Source of the DNA: a bacterium
GTDB lineage: Bacteria > Bacillota_A > Clostridia > Lachnospirales > Lachnospiraceae
Reading direction: 5' to 3'
Assembly (NCBI GenBank): GCA_004562915.1
Contig: SFQZ01000230.1
Span: 1 to 5,157, forward strand
DNA: 5,157 bases
Shown here: positions 1-4,257 of the stretch, piece by piece
Position numbering within the stretch: position 1 is the first letter of the stretch
Layout: each line of letters begins with the position of its first letter
Notes under the pieces: generated by a model
Told to the model about the DNA's origin: nothing
The model's input: the letters and a program-made list of their open reading frames with translations, nothing else
Databases searched by the model: none
Made by a program: the position numbers and the translations under genes

Positions 1-81
1 GGATAAAAATAAAATCCAAACCTTTTCAGATGCTATTTGTTGCATTTCCTGCATCACCTGCAAAAGGTTTGGATTTTATTT
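1..81. repeat. 20-bp perfect inverted repeat at the integrase breakpoint
   Basis: The arms at 7-26 and 62-81 are exact reverse complements (AAATAAAATCCAAACCTTTT and its complement), separated by 35 bases. A second short stem inside the loop pairs 29-33 (GATGC) with 51-55 (GCATC). The right arm lies inside the non-homologous tail of the truncated integrase, whose stop codon is at 54-56. The structure could fold as a hairpin in either transcript and may end leftward transcription, since the distal arm is T-rich on the minus strand. It could also be a subterminal hairpin of an inserted element or a scar of the rearrangement that cut the integrase. The repeat is seen directly; its role is not known. 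Confidence 0.75.
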
Positions 82-986
82 AAGTTTGGATATCGAATGT
101 CGTGTACTCTTATCTTTTTTACTCCGGTCTTTTGAACCACCTGTTTTAACTTATGCTGTACCGCTTCATGAACCATTGGAAAAATCCGTTCATCTTCGGG
201 CAACTCATACAGTCTGCTAATATAGTCCTGAATCTCTTTTTTCAGAAATTCCGGTATAGATATTGTACGGTTCGATTCTTCTGTTTTGGGAGATGTAATC
301 ACGTCCTCTCCATGCATACGGTAGTAAGTTTTATTGATATGAAGTAGATTCCTTTCAAAATCAATGTCAGCAGGTGTAATGCTGAGTGCTTCGCCTTCTC
401 TCGCTCCTGTCCAGAATAATAATTCAAACAGCACATAATATTTGCTTCCCGGTTCTATTCCGGTCATAAACTGCCGATATTCTTCAATTGTCCAAAACTT
501 CATTTTCTTTTTTGAAGTCTTTCCCATACGTTTTACTTTGTCACAGGGATTATCTGCCAGATTGTAGATATTCTTCGCATGATTGAACAATGCCGTCATC
601 TGATTCTGTATTGTTTTCAAGTAATCATCTGAATATCCTTTTTCAATAATCGTATTCTGCCACTGGATAATCTCTGCTGGTGTGATACTGTTCATCGGTC
701 TGTCCTTAAAATACGGTAACAGTTGAGCATTCATCGTATCTCTTTTATTCTTGATACTCCTGTCCTTCAATGACTGAGACTTGTCCCGGAAATAGATTTC
801 TACAAACTCTTCCATTGTCATATCCATGTCCGCTTTCGCTGTTCTTTTGTATTCCATTTCGAAGTTTAACGCTTCTTTCTTAGTACGGAATCCTCTTTTT
901 ACTTTTCGCTTTTTGACTCCTGTCCAGTCCTCATAATAAAATGAAACATACCAGGTTCCTCTTTCTTCATCTTTGTATGCTGCCAT
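54..986 (-). CDS. Tyrosine recombinase (Tn916/phage-type integrase), C-terminally truncated
   Basis: This gene belongs to the tyrosine site-specific recombinases that integrate and excise integrative elements and prophages. Residues 1-50 form an AP2-like arm-binding domain (Tyr/Trp-rich, then RGFRTKKEAL). Residues 55-150 are the SAM-like core-binding domain (TMEEFVEIYF to LADNPCDKV). Residues 160-298 are the catalytic domain. Visible catalytic residues are Arg196 (WTGAREGEAL), Lys234 (SPKTEESNR) and the HxxR box His295-Arg298 (HDIR). Family resemblance stops at once after HDIR; the final 12 residues (YPNLNKIQTFCR) are unrelated. The usual HxLGH-type box and the tyrosine nucleophile are missing, so 310 aa remain where about 380-405 is normal. 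The protein could still bind DNA but should not recombine it. The start ATG has a GGGGGTG ribosome site about 7 bases upstream, directly after the excisionase stop, which implies one operon. A pseudogene label is equally defensible. Confidence 0.9.
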   Translation of the reverse strand: MAAYKDEERGTWYVSFYYEDWTGVKKRKVKRGFRTKKEALNFEMEYKRTAKADMDMTMEEFVEIYFRDKSQSLKDRSIKNKRDTMNAQLLPYFKDRPMNSITPAEIIQWQNTIIEKGYSDDYLKTIQNQMTALFNHAKNIYNLADNPCDKVKRMGKTSKKKMKFWTIEEYRQFMTGIEPGSKYYVLFELLFWTGAREGEALSITPADIDFERNLLHINKTYYRMHGEDVITSPKTEESNRTISIPEFLKKEIQDYISRLYELPEDERIFPMVHEAVQHKLKQVVQKTGVKKIRVHDIRYPNLNKIQTFCR

Positions 987-1001
987 ACTTTCTCACCCCC
1001 T

Positions 1002-1196
1002 TTACATTACAATCTGGGAATATCCATAAAATTTCTTTTCCCAGAATGCCCTCGGTATCTTGCCCGCAACGGTTACATATCCCTGATCTGCAAGCTCTTT
1101 GTTCAGTTTGCGAAGTAGCTTGTAAGCATATCCAAGTGAAATCCCCATGCTCTCTGCAACTTCTTCCGCTGTAATCATATAGTTCTGTCTCTGCAT
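1002..1196 (-). CDS. Excisionase-like small HTH DNA-binding protein (Xis-type)
   Basis: This 64-aa protein has one helix-turn-helix: ITAEEVAESMGISLGYAYKL at about residues 8-27 is the HTH, followed by a basic helix and the wing-like YVTVAGKIPRAFWEKKFYGY. Proteins of this form sit directly upstream of tyrosine integrases in Firmicutes integrative elements and are often called excisionases. By analogy it would bind attachment sites and favour excision, but it could also be only a regulator. The start is supported by a strong GGAGG site (about 1204-1208 on this strand) 6-7 bases upstream. The stop is 15 bases from the integrase ATG, so the two are almost certainly cotranscribed from the promoter at 1236-1264. 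The gene looks intact even though its partner integrase is broken. Confidence 0.8.
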   Translation of the reverse strand: MQRQNYMITAEEVAESMGISLGYAYKLLRKLNKELADQGYVTVAGKIPRAFWEKKFYGYSQIVM

Positions 1197-1219
1197 ATCA
1201 TTTCCTCCTTATCTATAAT

Positions 1220-1323
1220 TATCATTTTCACTGATACTATATCATTTTAAATAATCATTGTCAATAATTTTTATCTATATGAATGATATTTTTCTATATT
1301 GTTGATTTTTATCATTTGTGATA
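1220..1323. promoter_or_regulatory. Operator array: five ATCATT motifs between divergent promoters
   Basis: The AT-rich spacer holds five copies of ATCATT: 1221-1226, 1241-1246, 1254-1259 and 1311-1316 on the plus strand, and 1282-1287 on the minus strand. Two form imperfect palindromes with TATCA/TGATA arms: 1220-1236 (TATCATTTTCACTGATA), just past the leftward -10 box, and 1310-1323 (TATCATTTGTGATA), overlapping the rightward -10 box. AATGATA at 1282-1288 also pairs with TATCATT at 1310-1316. Placement over both promoters suggests operators for the XRE repressor. The repeats are seen; which protein binds them is inferred. Confidence 0.6.
1236..1264 (-). promoter_or_regulatory. Promoter of the excisionase-integrase operon
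   Basis: Read leftwards there is a perfect TTGACA -35 box (complement of 1259-1264), a 17-base spacer and a TATAGT -10 box (complement of 1236-1241). It lies about 40 bases upstream of the excisionase start codon. The box match and spacing make it a strong sigma-A promoter. ATCATT motifs sit across the -35 edge (1254-1259), across the spacer next to the -10 box (1241-1246) and just downstream (1220-1236), so repression by the divergent XRE protein is likely. The role is inferred from sequence only. Confidence 0.75.
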
Positions 1324-1327
1324 TACT
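1299..1327 (+). promoter_or_regulatory. Promoter of the XRE repressor gene
   Basis: TTGTTG (1299-1304) and TATACT (1322-1327) are 17 bases apart, and TG at 1319-1320 gives an extended -10 element. It lies about 30 bases upstream of the repressor start codon. The -10 box overlaps the palindrome at 1310-1323, which fits autorepression. Confidence 0.65.
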
Positions 1328-1355
1328 GTTCTTAGCTTTTAAGGAGGTAGCTAAT

Positions 1356-1970
1356 ATGCAGGAATCATCTATTTCAGAAAAGATAAAAGAGCTGCGAACT
1401 GATCTGAAGATGAATCAGAAAAACTTTTCCGCAGCTATCGGTATACGTCAATCAACTTTATCCAGTTATGAAAATGGTGTGGTTACTCCCTCCAATGATG
1501 TGTTATTGACTATTGCTCAGAAATTTCATGTCTCTTTGGACTGGTTATTTGGATTATCTGAAAATAAAGTACAGATTTCTACTCTCAGCGATATTATTGG
1601 GGTTTTGCTACAGATAAATGAATCCAATGAACTCCGGTATGAACTGGATATAAATAATAAATTTCCCGGTGATATAGAAACAGAAACACAGAAATGGTAT
1701 GCCGGACTTCGCTTTTATGGAAATGATCCGGAACACTCTTTAAATGCAGATATGTGTAACTTTCTTGCCGATCTGCAGGAAAACAGAGAAAGCCTGGAAT
1801 CTTATTTCACAGGTAAAGATATGTTTGATATGTGGAAGAAACAGACGTTGGAATACTACACTTCCAAACCCGTCACCCATAAAGAAATTGAAGAACTGGA
1901 TTTTGAAACACGAATCCGTAAGCGAGATGAACTTTTAGCACAAAAATTTTCCAATAACGAACAGAAATAG
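1356..1970 (+). CDS. XRE/Cro-cI family transcriptional repressor
   Basis: This 204-aa regulator has an N-terminal HTH_3 domain at about residues 5-62: ISEKIKELRTDLKMNQKNFS, then AAIGIRQSTLSSYENGVVTP, ending in LDWLFGLS. The HTH recognition segment is QSTLSSYENG. The rest (about 65-204) is acidic, with no Ser-Lys LexA-type peptidase motif and no metallopeptidase HExxH box that I can see, so the inducing signal is unknown. I chose the ATG at 1356 because AAGGAGG lies at 1341-1347, eight bases upstream. An upstream TTG at 1299 would add a hydrophobic stretch encoded by promoter sequence and is not credible. The gene diverges from the excisionase-integrase operon, the classic layout for an integrative element repressor, and probably controls both promoters through the ATCATT repeats. 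It is followed by a terminator. Confidence 0.85.
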   Translation: MQESSISEKIKELRTDLKMNQKNFSAAIGIRQSTLSSYENGVVTPSNDVLLTIAQKFHVSLDWLFGLSENKVQISTLSDIIGVLLQINESNELRYELDINNKFPGDIETETQKWYAGLRFYGNDPEHSLNADMCNFLADLQENRESLESYFTGKDMFDMWKKQTLEYYTSKPVTHKEIEELDFETRIRKRDELLAQKFSNNEQK

Positions 1971-1985
1971 TATCATAACAGTATC

Positions 1986-2040
1986 ACAGGCAGATATGCG
2001 AAGATTTTCATTTTCTTCCCATACCTGCCTGTTTTTAATT
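1986..2040 (+). terminator. Rho-independent terminator after the repressor gene
   Basis: ACAGGCAG (1986-1993) pairs with CTGCCTGT (2025-2032). After one mismatch, TATG (1995-1998) pairs with CATA (2020-2023). The stem is followed by GTTTTTAATT. It begins 16 bases after the repressor stop codon. Confidence 0.75.
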
Positions 2041-2085
2041 TATTCGCTATTCTTTACAGCCTTATTTTAAACTTTTTACTCAACA

Positions 2086-2163
2086 GAAAAACCCCGGAAA
2101 CCTTGGCTTAACAGTGATAAGGAACTAATCACTTATCAACTGTTAGCTGACGGTTTCCGGGGT
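2086..2163 (-). terminator. Long GC-clamped hairpin, possible leftward terminator
   Basis: A perfect 12-bp stem pairs ACCCCGGAAACC (2091-2102) with GGTTTCCGGGGT (2152-2163). Inside it, after a small internal loop, TAACAG plus TGATAAG (2109-2121) pairs with CTTATCA plus CTGTTA (2132-2145) with one bulged A at 2139. The whole hairpin is about 73 bases. On the minus strand the stem is followed by a T run (complement of A at 2086-2091), as in a rho-independent terminator, but no leftward gene was found directly upstream. It has no T run on the plus strand. Alternatives are a boundary element, a structured RNA or a repeat found elsewhere in the genome. Confidence 0.55.
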
Positions 2164-2228
2164 GCATACGGACAAATCCCGTCTGATTTCTAACAGGAAG
2201 TAAAAACTTAATATCTTGTGCTTACAAT

Positions 2229-2444
2229 ATGGACAACTGCTGCGTAGAATTGAAATTCACCGATGGCAGCATGATTGCGATTGACACTAACGCAGTGGAG
2301 AACGAGGTTGCCGACGATATGTACCAGCGGTCAGAGTTGGACTATCTAATCTACAATGCACCGTTGGAATATGCAAATCTCATTTTGAACGGCGATCCCG
2401 AAACCTATCTAAAGACGGTTACAGAATACAAGTGTCTTGATTAA
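2229..2444 (+). CDS. Small DUF6061-like protein, start uncertain
   Basis: This small acidic protein resembles the DUF6061 family of short proteins of unknown function common in Clostridia accessory DNA; the recognisable core is VADDMYQRSELDYLIYNAPL. That assignment is from memory of the family. The ATG at 2229 gives 71 aa but has no ribosome site in front of it. The frame stays open upstream to a TGA at 2184-2186, and the extra codons read KNLISCAYN immediately before the Met, which matches the expected family N-terminus. An AGGAAG ribosome-like site (about 2195-2200) stands 7-10 bases before the non-standard codons TTA (2208) and ATA (2211). The true protein is therefore probably about 6-8 residues longer with a mutated or unusual start, or it is poorly translated. 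The gene stands alone, with a strong terminator 7 bases downstream. Confidence 0.7.
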   Translation: MDNCCVELKFTDGSMIAIDTNAVENEVADDMYQRSELDYLIYNAPLEYANLILNGDPETYLKTVTEYKCLD

Positions 2445-2450
2445 ACGATT

Positions 2451-2504
2451 TAAGCCCTGCTGTTGGTCGATTAAGTGACTGACAGCAGGGCTTATTTTAT
2501 TTTG
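2451..2504 (+). terminator. Strong rho-independent terminator after the DUF6061-like gene
   Basis: TAAGCCCTGCTGT (2451-2463) and ACAGCAGGGCTTA (2482-2494) form a perfect 13-bp stem that can extend inward through GU and GC pairs. It is followed by a TTTTATTTT tract. It starts 7 bases after the stop codon. Confidence 0.9.
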
Positions 2505-2563
2505 CATAGGTTATTTTAATTTGCAGTTTGTCGCTGTTGTAGATTGCTTCAATATTCCCACCC

Positions 2564-2690
2564 TGTAAATGGTAAGATAAAGTATACCAATTTCGGCCAA
2601 GAGAAGTATACCACCCTTCGCCACGGAAACTGGGCCACTTTCGCCACAAAAGGGGCCACCTGCGCCACAAAGTATACCACTTAAATTCAG
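2564..2690 (+). repeat. Left-end iterated repeats of an IS21-family element
   Basis: AGTATACCA occurs at 2581, 2605 and 2671. CGCCAC occurs at 2619-2624, 2642-2647 and 2663-2668, and CCAC at 2611, 2635, 2656 and 2677, giving a 21-24 base period. IS21-family elements carry several transposase-binding repeats of about this size inside each end, which fits the position upstream of istA. A plausible outer tip is TGTAAAT at 2564-2570, because IS21 termini usually begin with TGT, but no right end is present here to confirm it. Confidence 0.65.
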
Positions 2691-2709
2691 GTCATTTTTC
2701 TGGTACAAT
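2681..2709 (+). promoter_or_regulatory. Possible istA promoter
   Basis: TACAAT (2704-2709) is preceded by TGG (2701-2703), an extended -10 form, and lies 17 bases after a weak TTAAAT (2681-2686). It starts 31 bases upstream of the istA ATG. There is no clear ribosome site before that ATG. Confidence 0.4.
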
Positions 2710-2739
2710 GGCTGTATTCCAGAGAAAGACCGTGACGAA

Positions 2740-3707
2740 ATGAAGGGGTATCAAGTGTACAGCAAGGTTCATCAAATGCGGGAGGCTGGCTTTTCCCAGC
2801 GCGCCGCAGCAAAAGCTTTGGGTATCAACCGCAAGACCGTGAAACGATATTGGGATATGGATGTGGACGAGTATGAGCATAACGCCCGGAAGATCGTTCG
2901 CATCCGCAATCTGGATTCCCGCCGGGATAGATCGTTACCTGGCTCCGGGAGTATCCTTCTTTGACAGCAGCCCAGGTCTGTGACTGGCTGAAAGAGCATT
3001 ACGAAGAAGCTCACGCTGAGAGAACGGTGTCCCGGTATGTGAAAGAACTCCGGGAGGAATACCGCCTTCCCCGGCATCCGAATCCACGAAGCTATGAGAC
3101 CGTGGCGGAGCTTCCCATGGGGCAGCAGATGCAGGTAGACTTCGGTCAGACCACGCTCAAGAATGTGGAAGGAGGCTGGACGACGGTGCATGTAGCCGCC
3201 TTCCTGCTTTCCCATTCCAGATACAAATACGCTCAGTGCCAGAGCAGGCCCTTTACGGCGGCAGATTTGGTGGCTGCCTGCCATAACTGTTTCCGTTACT
3301 GGGGCGGGATGCCCCGGGAGATGGTATTTGACCAGGACAGCATCGTCTGTGTCAGCGAGAACAGCGGCGATATCGTCTACACCTACGAATTTGAGAAGTT
3401 CCGCCAGAACTGCAAGGTGGAGATCTACCTCTGCCGGGGAGCAGACCCCGAAAGCAAGGGTAAGATTGAAAATACCGTCAAATTCATAAAAGGCAATTTC
3501 CTCAATAACCGTCTTTATGTGGACGATGAGATTCTGAATCGAAGCTGTGTGGAGTGGCTGGAACGGACGGGCAACGCCAAAATCCACGGAACCACCAGGA
3601 AGATCCCGGCGGAAGTATTTCAGGAAGAACGGGAGCAGCTTCGTCCTCTCTTTGCGTTGATATTGGCAGTCCGTCATATCCATAGATGGTTCGGCGGAAA
3701 CAGGTAG
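2740..3707 (+). pseudogene. istA: IstA transposase of an IS21-family element, frameshifted and 3'-truncated
   Basis: IstA is the DDE transposase of IS21 elements. The first frame (2740 to about 2928) carries the N-terminal HTH (FSQRAAAKALGINRKTVKRY, about residues 18-37). At about 2929 one base is missing: the reading moves from ...NLDSRRD to IVTWLREYPSLTAAQ, with a TAG at 2928-2930 in the second frame. From 2931 the second frame runs open to 3707. It keeps the three catalytic acids: Asp in MQVDFGQ (codon 3138), Asp in MVFDQD (codon 3330) and Glu in SKGKIENTVK (codon 3468). Restoring the base gives about 322 codons where about 400-520 is usual. After REQLRPLF (about 3650) the sequence is unrelated and ends at a TAG within the next terminator region. 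No istB follows, so this copy cannot transpose by itself. Confidence 0.85.
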
Positions 3708-3739
3708 AAAAAGCCCCACGGGAGTGATTTCCCGTGGGG
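3708..3739 (-). terminator. Rho-independent terminator of a leftward gene
   Basis: CCCCACGGGA (3714-3723) and TCCCGTGGGG (3730-3739) form a perfect 10-bp stem with a 6-base loop. Read leftwards it is followed by GC and five T (complement of 3708-3712). On the plus strand no T run follows. It lies about 20 bases past the leftward stop codon at 3759-3761. Confidence 0.85.
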
Positions 3740-3758
3740 ATTGCGGTTCTATTCTGTT

Positions 3759-3860
3759 TTACTGCTCCCACTCGGCTTTGTGGGCTTCCCACCATGCGGG
3801 GAAGTTGGGGGCTTTCTTTAGCTGGCCTAACAAGTAGGAAATATTACGGCTATTATCTAT
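3759..3860 (-). pseudogene. C-terminal remnant of an unidentified leftward gene
   Basis: The leftward frame ending at the TAA of 3759-3761 finishes with LGQLKKAPNFPAWWEAHKAEWEQ, a composition and style typical of a real soluble protein C-terminus, and it has its own terminator 20 bases on. The open frame continues to 4019, but upstream of about 3860 it is antisense to the SLOG-like fragment and so is probably not coding. I do not recognise the family. The likeliest reading is the last 25-30 codons of a mobile-element gene whose body was lost when sequence to the right was joined on. Confidence 0.4.
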
Positions 3861-3863
3861 GAT

Positions 3864-4004
3864 GTGCTGGTCATCAAAGACAATTATCTCATTGAGAAGG
3901 AAAATGTCACCCATTTTATTTCCGGCATGGCAATCGGCATTGATATGTATGCCGCAGAAATCGTTCTTGACTTGAAAAAAAGTTATCCTGGCATTACACT
4001 GGAA
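3864..4004 (+). pseudogene. Fragment of a DUF1273/YpsA-like SLOG-family gene
   Basis: The segment reads ENVTHFISGMAIGIDMYAAE followed by IVLDLKKSYPGITLE. This matches the central part of DUF1273/YpsA-like SLOG-superfamily proteins (THFISGMA.G.D...AE..L.LK..YP.ITLE), a nucleotide-binding Rossmann-like fold often found in Firmicutes mobile elements. The N-terminal part that normally contains a CxFTGHR-like motif is missing, and after ITLE the expected IPC-type segment is replaced by LSYEQLNTPF. The frame stays open to a TAA after 4091. The GTG at 3864 is only the first possible start in the fragment and has no convincing ribosome site. It is a remnant broken at both ends. The family call is from motif memory. 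Confidence 0.6.
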
Positions 4005-4009
4005 CTCAG

Positions 4010-4105
4010 CTATGAACAACTAAATACCCCTTTTGCTTTATCTTCTTTATCAAAAATGTTGAGATTTCCTGCAATCGTTTTCACGACTTCATAATGTCTT
4101 TGCAT
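4010..4105 (-). other. Possible 31-codon leftward ORF or gene fragment, unidentified
   Basis: A leftward frame reads MQRHYEVVKTIAGNLNIFDK and then EDKAKGVFSCS before a TAG (complement of 4010-4012). The charged, balanced composition looks more like protein than noise. There is no good ribosome site before the ATG, and the frame overlaps the end of the glycoside hydrolase-like fragment in another frame by about 20 bases. It may be another short remnant between the SLOG-like and glycoside hydrolase-like pieces, or chance. Confidence 0.25.
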
Positions 4106-4257
4106 TTTTTATAGCCTTGGGAATAGGTTACATCCAAACCAAGCTTAACGAATTCATCATACGCATTATCAAGCTTGGTTGGATTAACAACGAATGTACC
4201 GGCACCTTGGAAGCGAGGGGCTTTTGCCTTTCCCTTCATTTTACTGCCCTGTACCAC
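4081..4257 (-). pseudogene. Internal fragment of a family 3 glycoside hydrolase-like gene
   Basis: Directly after the TGA of the hydrolase gene, the same frame continues open for 58 codons. From an ATG at 4239 it reads MKGKAKAPRFQGAGTFVVNP, then TKLDNAYDEFVKLGLDVTYS and QGYKKCKDIMKS. This resembles the beginning of the C-terminal alpha/beta domain of GH3 beta-glucosidases (PR.QG.GS..INPTK.....D.L.......V.YA.GY). A whole GH3 enzyme is about 700-800 aa, so only about 45 residues are left and neither the catalytic Asp nor the acid/base region is here. A weak CAGGG precedes the ATG, so a small peptide could be made, but the piece is best read as a relic. The family call is from motif memory. Confidence 0.5.

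Larger units (their letters stand above)
2564..3650 (+). mobile_element. IS21-family insertion sequence remnant
   Basis: The remnant has left-end repeats and a broken istA. The istB helper ATPase gene and the right terminal repeats are missing, and istA homology fades at about 3650. The element is visibly more GC-rich than the integrase module to its left, which suggests a separate origin. Its right boundary is set by where IstA-like sequence stops and is approximate. Confidence 0.75.

Noticed and set aside
153..347. Plus-strand frame inside the integrase gene
   Set aside because: It is antisense to a well-supported integrase, Phe/Arg/Cys-rich and lacks a ribosome site.
941..1174. Plus-strand frame across the integrase-excisionase junction
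   Set aside because: It is antisense to both genes and has no motif or ribosome site.
1299..1355. Upstream TTG start for the repressor
   Set aside because: The extra 19 codons are promoter and operator sequence; the ATG at 1356 has an ideal AAGGAGG site.
1744..1938. Second plus-strand frame inside the repressor gene
   Set aside because: It lies wholly within the repressor coding region, and its Trp/Cys/Asn composition looks like an out-of-frame translation.
2581..2690. Short periodic repeats as a CRISPR array
   Set aside because: Units are 6-10 bases with 21-24 base spacing and varied types, next to istA, as expected for IS21 transposase-binding sites. There are no 25-36 base repeats with unique spacers.
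2511..2880. Two short minus-strand frames over the IS21 left end
   Set aside because: They translate the terminal repeats and the antisense of istA; no motif or ribosome site is visible.
2772..3719. 315-codon open frame on the minus strand
   Set aside because: It lies antisense to istA, is rich in Leu/Pro/His/Arg with no recognisable family, and the plus strand has the clear DDE transposase. It is a shadow of GC-rich coding sequence.
3502..3795. 97-codon minus-strand frame across the istA end and terminator
   Set aside because: It crosses the 3714-3739 terminator stem and the istA coding region and has no protein-like motifs.
4132..4184. Inverted repeat AACCAAGCTT / AAGCTTGGTT (4137-4146 and 4171-4180)
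   Set aside because: It lies inside the GH3-like frame, arises from two similar KL-type codon stretches, and has no T run after either arm. Probably chance.
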